DNA of 64,000 nt, from assembly GCA_016706405.1 (NCBI GenBank), contig JADJJT010000001.1:558001-622000 (forward strand), in the 5' to 3' direction. This document shows positions 17,870 to 28,200 of the stretch, piece by piece; positions within the stretch are counted from its first letter, which is position 1, and each line of letters starts with the position of its first letter. The DNA comes from Sphingobacteriales bacterium (GTDB lineage: Bacteria; Bacteroidota; Bacteroidia; Chitinophagales; UBA2359). The position numbers and the translations under genes were made by a program. The notes under the pieces were generated by a model. That model was not told where the DNA came from. It searched no databases and saw only the letters and a list, made by a program, of their open reading frames with translations.

Positions 17870-19360
17870 ATGAATCATAATAGTTTAATAAAAAAATTAG
17901 TTGGCCAAACTGCAATTTATGGGCTACCCGCTATAGTGGGGCGTTTGCTTAACTATTTATTAGTTCCATTATATACCTATATTTTTAACACTGCCGAGTA
18001 TGGACAGGTAAGTATTGTTTATACTTTTAGCGCGCTAATGGCAGTTTTGCTAACCTACGGCACTGAAACAGCTTTTTTTAGATTTGCCAATAAAAACAAC
18101 AATGCCGAGTCGCTGACTCTGCCAAACCAAGCCCAAAATATAAATACAAATCCTAAGCAAATATACGCCACACTTGGGCGCGGACTTTTGCTAACCACAG
18201 CCATAACAACCGCACTACTTCTTTTAATAACAAAACCAATAGCCGCAGGCTTGGGCATAGCGCAGTATCCCCAGTTTGTAACATGGATACTTTTAATTTT
18301 AGCCGCCGACACAATTACATCGTTGCCGTTTGCCTTGCTTCGTTTTCAAAACCGACCGCGCTATTTTGCTTTAGTGCGCGTGGTGGGTATTGCTGTAAAT
18401 ATATTATTAAACATCTTATTTTTAGTTGTTTTGCCCAAATATGCAAACTGGCAGCCACATATTAAATATATTTTTTTAAGCAATTTGGCAGCAAGTGTTT
18501 TTACCTTGCTTTTTTTGTTACCTCAAATTAAAGCAATGTTTGCGGCAAGTTTTAACAGGCAATTATGGCAAACAATGTTAAAGTATGCGCTGCCTTTAAT
18601 AATTGTAGGCTTGGCGGGGGTATCTAATATGGTGCTCGACAGGTTATTGCTGCGATGGTTACTGCCCATGCCCTTTGCCGAGGAGCAAGTGGGTATTTAC
18701 GCCGCTAATTACAAATTGGCAACCCTTATGGCTTTGGTAACACAGGCATTTCGAATGGCTGCCGACCCCTTGTTTTTTTCGCAAGCCAACAATAAAAATT
18801 CGCCAGTTTTTTATGCAAAAGTTACGCATTTGTTTACCGCCGGAGGCGCTTTATTGTTTTTGGCCGTTACGTTTTGTTTGCCGGTTTTACAATATTTTGT
18901 AGGGCCGCAGTTTCGCGAGGGATTAAAAGTAGTACCGCTATTAATTGCAGCCAATATATGTTTGGGTATTTATTATAATTTTTCGGTATGGTATAAATTG
19001 ACCGACAAAACCAATGCGGGGGCCATTATTACAACTATTGGCTCGGTTGTTACCTTGTTAATAAATTTATGGCTAATACCAATAATAAGTTACGAGGGCG
19101 CAGCTTGGGCAACATTTTTAGGCTACGCAACCATGATGCTAATGGCGTATATTTGGGGGAAGCGCGTTTACCCCGTACCATATAAAATTTTACGGATGAT
19201 GGGATATGCCGCCGTTGCTTTTTGTGTTTATTGGTTTAGCGAAAAAATATTGCCAGTTTGGCTTGCTAATTCATCCGGATATTTGCAATACATCCTCCGG
19301 ATTTTCGTTTTTATGCTAATAACAGCGCTGTTTTTTATCATCGAAAAAAAATCAAAATAA
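17870..19360 (+). CDS. Polysaccharide biosynthesis flippase (MATE/MOP superfamily, Wzx-like)
   Basis: About 496 residues from ATG at 17870. The frame also opens at a TTG at 17828, but MNHNSLIKKLVGQTAIYGLPAI is the usual start of this family. The protein is highly hydrophobic, with about 12-14 membrane segments and short basic loops (RFQNRPRYFALVRVVG). This is typical of oligosaccharide flippases that move undecaprenyl-linked sugars across the inner membrane. No sugar-assembly genes are adjacent in this window; a glycosyltransferase lies far away at 56 kb. Substrate is unknown. It lies directly downstream of the DnaA-box region. Confidence 0.85.
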   Translation: MNHNSLIKKLVGQTAIYGLPAIVGRLLNYLLVPLYTYIFNTAEYGQVSIVYTFSALMAVLLTYGTETAFFRFANKNNNAESLTLPNQAQNINTNPKQIYATLGRGLLLTTAITTALLLLITKPIAAGLGIAQYPQFVTWILLILAADTITSLPFALLRFQNRPRYFALVRVVGIAVNILLNILFLVVLPKYANWQPHIKYIFLSNLAASVFTLLFLLPQIKAMFAASFNRQLWQTMLKYALPLIIVGLAGVSNMVLDRLLLRWLLPMPFAEEQVGIYAANYKLATLMALVTQAFRMAADPLFFSQANNKNSPVFYAKVTHLFTAGGALLFLAVTFCLPVLQYFVGPQFREGLKVVPLLIAANICLGIYYNFSVWYKLTDKTNAGAIITTIGSVVTLLINLWLIPIISYEGAAWATFLGYATMMLMAYIWGKRVYPVPYKILRMMGYAAVAFCVYWFSEKILPVWLANSSGYLQYILRIFVFMLITALFFIIEKKSK

Positions 19361-19386
19361 ATAATAGTATAATATTTTATAATAAA

Positions 19387-20268
19387 ATGAGATTTTTGTT
19401 CAAAAAAAAACTTAAACCCTTATTTTTTAAGACAACGGCAATATTTATTTTTCTTTCCGGATTTTTTTTCTTTCCGGATAAATATGAACTGCAAGCCCAG
19501 AATGCCGATATTCGGAGCGGAAACAGTAGTTACAACAAAGGCAATTACGAAGACGCAAAATCTAAATATCAACACGCAATAGATAAAAAACCACAAAACC
19601 CACCCGAAGCGGCCTTGTATAACCAAGGCAATGCCATGTACCAACTTGAGCAGTACAACGAGGCCGCAGCCCGTTTTGGCCAAGCAGCGCAGCAAACAAA
19701 AAACACCGATATTAAAGCCAAAAGCTATTATAACCAAGCAAACGCCCTGCTAAAAGCCTCGCAGCAACAGCAGCCGGGGCAACAAACACAAAATAATGCC
19801 AACGCACACCAGCAACAAGCCGCCGCCGCCTTACAACAAAGTATAGCAGCCTATAAAAATGCGCTGCGACTAAATCCCAACGATGCCGAAGCGCGATACA
19901 ATTTGAGTTATGCCCTTCAGCAGCAAAAACAACAACAGCAGCAGCAACAAAATCAAAACCAAAACCAAGAACAACAAAACCAAGATAAAGAGCAACAAAA
20001 CGAGCAACGGAATCAAACCCAAAGCCAGCAAAATCAAAATAAGGATAAGCAACCGCAAAATGAACAGCAGCAGCAACAAAATAGCGGCTCAAACAAAGAA
20101 AATGAGCAACAACAACAACAACCCCACAAAACACAAGCCATGACCAAAGAAGATGCCATGCGTGCATTAGAAGCCGCCCGCAACGAAGAGCTAAAAGCCC
20201 GGCAGCGTATAGACCGCGAAAAAGCCCAGCGCAACTACCAACACAACAGCCGTCAAAAAGATTGGTAA
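19387..20268 (+). CDS. BatC-like tetratricopeptide protein with Q/N-rich region
   Basis: A 293-residue protein. A basic, hydrophobic signal-like N terminus (about 1-37) is followed by TPR repeats at about 40-125 and 150-178 (RSGNSSYNKGNYEDAKSKYQHAI; AALYNQGNAMYQLEQYNEAAARFGQA; NPNDAEARYNLSYAL). A Gln/Asn-rich low-complexity tract of about 75 residues comes next, then a charged end closing with KDW. This layout matches BatC of the Bacteroidota Bat (aerotolerance) operon. No batA, batB or batD neighbour is present here, so the name is by resemblance. It is 26 bp after the flippase and likely cotranscribed. Its 3' end converges on the next gene with a 15-bp gap. Confidence 0.7.
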   Translation: MRFLFKKKLKPLFFKTTAIFIFLSGFFFFPDKYELQAQNADIRSGNSSYNKGNYEDAKSKYQHAIDKKPQNPPEAALYNQGNAMYQLEQYNEAAARFGQAAQQTKNTDIKAKSYYNQANALLKASQQQQPGQQTQNNANAHQQQAAAALQQSIAAYKNALRLNPNDAEARYNLSYALQQQKQQQQQQQNQNQNQEQQNQDKEQQNEQRNQTQSQQNQNKDKQPQNEQQQQQNSGSNKENEQQQQQPHKTQAMTKEDAMRALEAARNEELKARQRIDREKAQRNYQHNSRQKDW

Positions 20269-20283
20269 TCAATTAAGCGAGTG

Positions 20284-22155
20284 CTACCTGCGCACTACCT
20301 TTTGCACAACGCTTCCAAGCTCCGAATCGAAGCGCAGAAAATACACCCCTGCCGCAAGGTTATCGCCGCCCCATGTAATGGTAGTGGGTTGTGGCGACAA
20401 GTTCAATACCTGTTCTTTCACCACCATGCCAAGGGAATTGGTAATGTGCAGCCTTCCGGAAATTGTATTGTACGAGCTTAGTTCAATTGTAGTTGTTTGG
20501 CTAAATGGGTTGGGCTTTATAGCTATTTGGTATATCATCTCGGGTTGGGTTACCGCCAAGGGGAAGCAGTTGTCGTCTGCGGCCAAGTCGCCGGTAATCT
20601 TCCATGCCTTGTCTGTTATTAGTATATTTCTTGCAACCTCCGCACCGGCATTGTATTTTAAGTTTAATGCCCCCAATTTTCGGTTTGAAGGGGTTGCGGG
20701 GTTATTTGCCCATCCGGATAAAGTTGTAGCATAGGTTTCACAATCCATACCACAATAATCTATCATATAGGTCATAACCACATTTGGGTTTAAAGCCCAA
20801 GTACCAAGTGGTTGGTTAAACATTGTGGCTTCAAAAAACATCTCCCACATATTTGTAACATTTTCGGTGTTCCAGTTTTCAATAGGTTGGTTGAAGGCAA
20901 TCGCCTCGTAAAACATCCCACTCATATTGGCGACACTTGAAGTATTCCAGTTTTCAAGGGGTTGATTAAAGGACTCGGCACGGGCAAACATATTTTCCAT
21001 ATCTGTAATATTTTCAGTGTTCCATTTTTCAATGGGCTGGTTAAAGGCAATAGCACCAATAAACATGCCACTCATATCAGTAACGTTAGCGGTGTTCCAT
21101 TTTTCAATGGGCTGGTTAAAGGACTCGGCAAACATAAACATACGACTAAAATCTGCAACATTTCCGGTATTCCAGTTGCCAATGGGTTGATTAAAGACAA
21201 AGGCAGCTACAAACATTTCACTCATATTTGTAACATTTTCGGTGTTCCATTTTTCAAGGGGCTGGTTAAAGGCAATGGCCCTGTAAAACATATCACTCAT
21301 ATTGATCACATTTTTGGTGTTCCATTTTTCAAGGGGTTTGTTAAAGGACTCGGCATGAAAAAACATATCATTCATATCAGTAACACTTGAAGTATTCCAT
21401 TTTTCAATTGGTTGGTTAAACGAAGTGGCAATAGAAAACATGTCGCTCATATTGGTAACAGCTTGTGTATTCCAGTTGGCAAGGGGTTGGTTAAACGAAG
21501 TGGCAACAGAAAACATCCAACTCATATTGGTAACAGCTTGTGTATTCCAGTTGGCAAGGGGTTGGTTAAAATTCTCGGCAGCCCAAAACATATAACTCAT
21601 ATCGGTAACATTTTCGGTGTTCCATTCGTTTATATTAGTTGGTCCGTTCAGGGAGGTGCACCAGGCAAACATACCGGCCATATTGCTAACGCCTGTTAGG
21701 TTGGGCAGGTCGGTGGCGGTGATATTCAGGTTTGCGCAGCCATAAAAAGCATTTTCCATTGAGGTCCAAGCAATATCGCCCCACTGATTTACATCTAATA
21801 ATTTAAAACGGTCTCCGGAATTATTGAAATAAATACGCGGGAAACTGCCTTGTATGCGTAGGGTGTAGATGCCGGGCGTGCCGTAGTTGTGGGTTGCATT
21901 TCCGGATAAATTGGTTTCGTCGTAAATGCCGTCGTTGTCCCAGTCAACTTCGTAATTATAACCGCCCCCGATAGTTGGTAGGGTAAAAGAGGTTTCATTT
22001 GACGAACCATCGGAAATGTTTTCTGTATTGATTGTAATAATAAACGCTTCGGGTTGCGCCAACAAACTGTTTGCCGAAAGCATAAAAAATAAGCTTACAA
22101 AAGTTAAATTCCGTAGGATATAAGGAAGTGGATACTTGTTTCTACTATTTTTCAT
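20284..22155 (-). CDS. BspA-like (DUF285) surface protein with T9SS sorting domain
   Basis: A 623-residue secreted protein. The signal peptide ends NSLLAQ. Residues of about 35-150 form an N-terminal domain with a DWDNDGIYDE calcium-site-like segment and an HNYGTPGIYTLRI strand as in PKD domains. Eleven full 25-residue DUF285 units follow, of the form FNQPLxxWNTxxVTxMSxMFxxAxx, plus a partial one. A cysteine-bearing cap (GMDCETYATTLSGWANNP) comes next. The last 80 residues are a T9SS type A sorting domain (IKPNPFSQTTTIELS ... GDNLAAGVYFLRF ... KVVRR), predicting export and surface attachment. It is a single-module paralog of the next gene. Confidence 0.92.
   Translation of the reverse strand: MKNSRNKYPLPYILRNLTFVSLFFMLSANSLLAQPEAFIITINTENISDGSSNETSFTLPTIGGGYNYEVDWDNDGIYDETNLSGNATHNYGTPGIYTLRIQGSFPRIYFNNSGDRFKLLDVNQWGDIAWTSMENAFYGCANLNITATDLPNLTGVSNMAGMFAWCTSLNGPTNINEWNTENVTDMSYMFWAAENFNQPLANWNTQAVTNMSWMFSVATSFNQPLANWNTQAVTNMSDMFSIATSFNQPIEKWNTSSVTDMNDMFFHAESFNKPLEKWNTKNVINMSDMFYRAIAFNQPLEKWNTENVTNMSEMFVAAFVFNQPIGNWNTGNVADFSRMFMFAESFNQPIEKWNTANVTDMSGMFIGAIAFNQPIEKWNTENITDMENMFARAESFNQPLENWNTSSVANMSGMFYEAIAFNQPIENWNTENVTNMWEMFFEATMFNQPLGTWALNPNVVMTYMIDYCGMDCETYATTLSGWANNPATPSNRKLGALNLKYNAGAEVARNILITDKAWKITGDLAADDNCFPLAVTQPEMIYQIAIKPNPFSQTTTIELSSYNTISGRLHITNSLGMVVKEQVLNLSPQPTTITWGGDNLAAGVYFLRFDSELGSVVQKVVRR
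20800..21640 (-). repeat. 75-bp tandem repeat array encoding DUF285 units (shorter paralog)
   Basis: Eleven full units and one partial unit of 25 codons. Each contains the anchors FNQP, W-NT and M-MF. Several adjacent units are nearly identical, for example the two consecutive units with ANWNTQAVTNMS at about 21420-21560. Confidence 0.9.
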
Positions 22156-22247
22156 GATGGGTAATTTTTTATTGGATTTAAAGGAAATATTTTATTTCCG
22201 GATTGGGGAAATTGTTGAGTGCAGGGTTTGGACTATCGAACAATTGG

Positions 22248-25200
22248 CTATTGCTCTATTTTTACAATTTTGCGCACAACGCTTCCAAACTCCGAATCGA
22301 AGCGCACAAAATAAACCCCTGCCGCAAGGTTATCGCCGCCCCATGTAATGGTAGTGGGTTGTGGCGACAAGTTCAATACCTGTTCTTTTACCACCATGCC
22401 AAGGGAATTGGTAATGCGCAGCTTTCCGGAAATTGTATTGTACGAGCTTAGTTCAATTGTAGTTGTTTGGCTAAATGGGTTGGGTTTTATGGCTATTTGG
22501 TATATCGCATCAGGTTGGGTTACCGCCAAAGGGAAGCAGTTGTCGTCTGCGGCCAAGTCGCCCTCAATAGTCCATGTTTTGTCTATTGTTAGTATATTTC
22601 TTGCGACCTCCGCACTGGTTTTATATGTTAAGTTTAAAGCCCCCAATTGCCGGTTTACTGGGGTTGCGGGGTTATTTGCCCATCCGGATAAAGTTGTAGC
22701 ATAGGTTTCACAATCCATACCACAATAATCAAGCATAGAAATCATATCTACATCCGGATTTAAAGCCCACTCACCAAGGGGTTGGTTAAAAGAGATGGCC
22801 TCTAAAAACATACCGCTCATGTTTTTTACCGATTTTGTATTCCATTTGTTAACAGGTTGGTTAAAGGCTTGGGCGGCGGCAAACATATTGCGCATATTTG
22901 TAACAGCTTGTGTATTCCAGTTTCCAAGAGGTTGGTTAAAGGAGGCGGCACCGTTAAACATCCCACTCATATCGGCAATATTTTCGGTGTTCCAGTTTTC
23001 AATAGGTTGGTTAAAGGCTTGAGTAGCAGCAAACATATTGCGCATATTTGTAACAGATTGTGTGTTCCATTTGTCAATAGGTTGGTCAAAGGCAATAGCG
23101 CCATCAAACATACTGCTCATGTCTGTAACATTTTCGGTGTTCCAGTTACCAATAGGTTGGTCGAAGGTAACGGCATTTAAAAACATACTATTCATATCTG
23201 TTACATTTTGGGTGTTCCAGTTGCCAATGGGTTGGTTAAAAGCATCGGCGCCCAAAAACATACCGCTCATAGTTGCAACATTTTCGGTGTTCCAGTTTTC
23301 AAGGGATTTGTTAAAGGTTATAGCGTATCTAAACATACTGCTCATGTCTGTAACGGCTTTAGTATTCCAGTTTTCAAGAGGCTGATTAAAGGACTTAGCG
23401 TTAGTAAACATGCTACCCATATATTTTACGGCTTTAGTGTTCCAGTTTTCAAGGGGCTGGTTAAATACAGTGGCATACTCAAACATCTTCTCCATATCTG
23501 TAACGGCTTTAGTATTCCAGTTTTCAAGGGGCTGATTAAAGGCAATAGCACCATAAAACATGCCACTCATATCGGTAACTTTATCGGTGTTCCATTTTTC
23601 AATGGGTTGGTTAAACGAGATGGCAACAGAAAACATATTGCTCATATTTGTAACTGCTTGAGTGTTCCAGTTGGCAAGTGGTTGGTTAAAGGAGTCGGCA
23701 TCTAAAAACATACTGCTCATATCTGTAACATTCACGGTGTTCCATTTTTCAATAGGTTGGTTAAAGGCATCGGCGCCCAAAAACATGCTGCTCATGTCTG
23801 TAACATTTACGGTATTCCATTTTTCAATAGGCTGGTTAAAGGACTTAGCATCAAAAAACATATAGCTCATGTCTGTAACTGCTTGTGTGTTCCAATTTTC
23901 AAGGGGCTGGTTAAAGGTAAAAGTACTATAAAACATAATAGACATGTTTTTGACGGCGGTAGTATTCCATGTATCAAGGGGCTGGTTAAAGATAAAAGCA
24001 CCCAAAAACATACCCATCATAGTTGTAACGTTTTCGGTATTCCAGTTACCAATGGGTTGGTTAAAAGCATAGGCATAGCTAAACAAGTAGCTCATGTCTG
24101 TTGCGGTCTGTGTGTTCCAGTTGTCAATATTAGTTGGCCCGTTGAGGGAGGTGCACCAAGCAAACATGCCCGCCATACTGCTAACGCCTGTTAGGTTGGG
24201 CAGGTCGGTGGCGGTAATATTTAAGTTTTTGCAGCCATAAAAAGCATTTTCCATGGAGGTCCAAGCAATATCGCCCCATTGATTTACATCTAATAATTTT
24301 GCGCGGTCTCCGGAATTATTGAAATAAATACGCGGGAAATCGCCTCGTATGCGCAGGGTGTAGATGCCGGGCGTGCCGTAGTCGTGGCTTATATTTCCGG
24401 ATATATTGTTTTGGTCGTATATGCCGTCGTTGTTCCAGTCAACTTCGTAATCGTAGCCGCTTCCGGTAGTTGGTAGGGTAAAAGAGGTGGCATTTGACGA
24501 GCCATCGGAAATGTTTTCTGTATTGATTGTAATAATAAATGCTTCGGGTTGAATTGGCAAACATGCTTCATCGGCAGCGATGTCGCCGGTAATAGTCCAT
24601 GCTTTGTCTGTTGTTAGTATATTTCTTGCGACCTCCGCACTGGTTTTATATTTTAAGTTTAATGCCCCCAATTTTCGGTTTGAAGGGGTTGCGGGGTTAT
24701 TAGCCCATCCGGATAAGGTTGCCGAATAGTTTGCGCAGTCCATACCACAGTTGTTAAGCATAAAAGTCAAATCCACATCCGGGTTTAAAGCCCACTCACC
24801 AAGGGGCTGATTAAAGGAATTGGCATTTAAAAACATGTTACTCATATCCTCAACATTTTCGGTGTTCCAGTTTTCAAGGGGTTGGTTAAAGGAGTCGGCA
24901 TAGACAAACATCCCACCCATATTGGCAACACTTGAAGTATTCCATATTTCAATTGGTTGGTTAAAGGAGGCGGCAGAGGCAAACATCCCATGCATATTTG
25001 TAACGTTTTCGGTATTCCAGTTGCCAATGGGTTGATTAAAAGATTCGGCACCCCAAAACATACCATACATATTTGTAACATTAGCGGTGTTCCATTTTTC
25101 AAGGGGCTTATCAAAATCTAAAGCATAACTAAACATTTGGCTCATATTTGTAACGTTTTCGGTATTCCAGTTGCCAATGGGTTGATTAAAAGATTCGGCA

Positions 25201-28200
25201 CCCCAAAACATACAATACATATTTGTAACACTTGAGGTGTTCCATTTACCAATAGGTTGGTTAAATGCCTCGGCGCTGATAAGCATATGGCTCATATCGG
25301 TAACACTTGAGGTGTTCCATTTACCAATAGGTTGGTTAAAGGAGTCGGTATAGGCAAACATCCCACTCATATCAGTAATATTTTCCGTATTCCATTCGTT
25401 TATATTAGTTGGGCTATTAAGTAAGCTACAGTTTTTAAACATGGCTGCCATACTGCTAACGCCTGTTAGGTTGGGCAGGTCGGTGGCGGTAATATTTAAG
25501 TTTTTGCAGCCATAAAAAGCATTTTCCATTGAAGTCCAAGCAATATCGCCCCACTGTTTAACGTCTAATAGTTTTAAATGCTCTTTGGAATTATTGAAAT
25601 AAATACGCGGGAAATCGCCTTGTATGCGCAGGGTGTAGATGCCGGGCGTGCCGTAGTCGTGGGTTGCATTTCCGAATAAATTGGTTTCGTCGTAAATACC
25701 GTCGTTGTCCCAGTCAACTTCGTAATCGTAGCCGCTTCCGGTAGTTGGTAGGGTAAAAGAGGTTTCATTTGACGAGCCAGGAATAATATTTTCTGTATTA
25801 ATTGTAATAATAAATGCTTCGGGTTGAATTGGCAAACATGCTTCATCGGCAGCGATGTCGCCGGTAATAGTCCATGCTTTGTCTATTGTTAGTATATTTC
25901 TTGCGGCTATTGCATTGGTGCCATATTTTAAGCCTAAAGCCCCCAATTGCCGGTTTACTGGGGTGGCGGGGTTATTAGCCCATCCGGATAAAGTTGCCGA
26001 ATAGTTTGCGCAGTCCATACCACAGTTGTTAAGCATATCATACATGTCCACATTCGGGTTTAAAACCCAAGTACCAAGGGGTTTGTTAAAGGACTCGGCA
26101 TAGTAAAACATCTCACTCATGCTTGTAATATTAGCGGTGTTCCAGTTTTCAAGGGGTTTGTTAAAAGCAAGAGCCCCATAAAACATGCTGCTCATATCTG
26201 TAACATTTTCGGTGTTCCATTTTTCAATTGGTTGGTTAAAGGACTTGGCTTCGTAAAACATACCGCTCATACCTTTAACGTTGGTTGTATTCCAGTTGCC
26301 AAGGGGCTGGTTAAAGGACTTGGCTTTGTAAAACATACTACTCATAGCTTCAACATTTTTGGTGTTCCAGTTGCCAAGGGGTTGGTTAAAGGCAATAGCT
26401 TCGGCAAACATATAACTCATATTGGCAACATTTGAAGTGTTCCATTTTCCAAGGGGCTGGTTAAAGGCAAGAGCATAATCAAACATACCATTCATATATG
26501 CGACACTTGAGGTATTCCAGTTGCCAATGGGTTGATTAAAAGATTCTGCATTAGAAAACATCCCACTCATATCCGTAACATTTTCAGTGTTCCAGTTTTC
26601 AAGGGGCTTATCAAAATCTAAAGCGTAACTAAACATGTGGCTCATATTTGTAACGTTTCCGGTATTCCAGTTGCCAATGGGTTGATTAAAAGATTCGGCA
26701 CCCCAAAACATACCATACATATTTGTAACATTAGCGGTGTTCCATTTTTCAATAGGTTGGTTAAATGCCTCGGCGCTGATAAACATATGGCTCATATCGA
26801 TAACACTTGAGGTGTTCCATTTACCAATAGGTTGGTTAAAGGAGTCGGTATAGGCAAACATCCAACTCATGTCTGTAACAGCTTGAGTGTTCCAGTTTTC
26901 AAGGGGTTGATTAAAGGCAATCGCCGAATAAAACATGCGGCTCATATCTGTAACGTTTGAGGTGTTCCAGTATCCAAGGGGCTTATTAAAATTTAAAGCA
27001 TCTCTAAACATCTCGCTCATATCTGTAACATTTTCGGTGTTCCAGAAACCAATAGGTTGCTTAAAGGCATAAGCATAAGCAAACATCCCACTCATATCCG
27101 TAATACTTTCCGTGTTCCATTTGTCAATATTAGTTGGCCCGTTCAGTGTTTGGCACCCCCTAAACATGGCAGCCATACTGCTAACGCCTGTTAGGTTGGG
27201 CAGGTCGGTGGCGGTTATGTTCAGGTTTTGGCAACCATAAAAGGCATTTTCCATTGAAGTCCAGGCAATACTACCCCACTGTTTAACGTCTAATAGTTTT
27301 AAATGCTCTTTGGAATTATTGAAATAAATACGCGGGAAATCGCCTTGTATGCGCAGGGTGTAGATGCCGGGCGTGCCGTAGTCGTGGCTTATATTTCCGA
27401 ATAAATTGGTTTCGTCGTAAATACCGTCGTTGTCCCAGTCAACTTCGTAATCGTAGCCGCTTCCGGTAGTTGGTATGGTAAAAGAGGTTTCATTTGACGA
27501 GCCATCGGAAATGTTTTCTGTATTAATTGTAATAATAAATGCTTCGGGTTGAATTGGTAAACATGCTTCATCGGCAGCTATGTCGCCGGTAATAGTCCAT
27601 GCTTTGTCTATTGTTAGTATATTTCTTGCGGCTATTGCATTGGTGCCATATTTTAAGCCTAAAGCCCCCAATTGCCGGTTTACTGGGGTTGCGGGGTTAT
27701 TAGCCCATCCGGATAAAGTTGCCGAATAGTTTGCGCAGTCCATACCGCTATTATCAAGCATAAAAGTCAAATCCACATCCGGGTTTAAAGCCCACTCACC
27801 AAGGGGTTGGTTGAAGGCAATCGCTTCGTAAAACATCCAACTCATATCCGTAACACTTGAAGTGTTCCAGTTGGCAAGGGGTTGGTTGAAATTCTCGGCA
27901 CTCCAAAACATATAACTCATATTGGTAACATTTTCGGTATTCCATTTTTCAATAGGTTGGTTAAAGGTATCGGCGCCCAAAAACACGCTGCTCATGTCTG
28001 TAACATTTTCGGTATTCCATTTTTCAAGGGGCTGGTTAAAGGAAATAGCATCAAAAAACATATAGCTCATATCTGTAACTGCTTGTGTATTCCAATTTTC
28101 AAGGGGCTGGTTAAAGGTAAAAGTGCTATAAAACATAACAGACATGTTTTTGACGGCGGCGGTATTCCAATTTTCAAGGGGCTGGTTAAAGATAAGAGCG

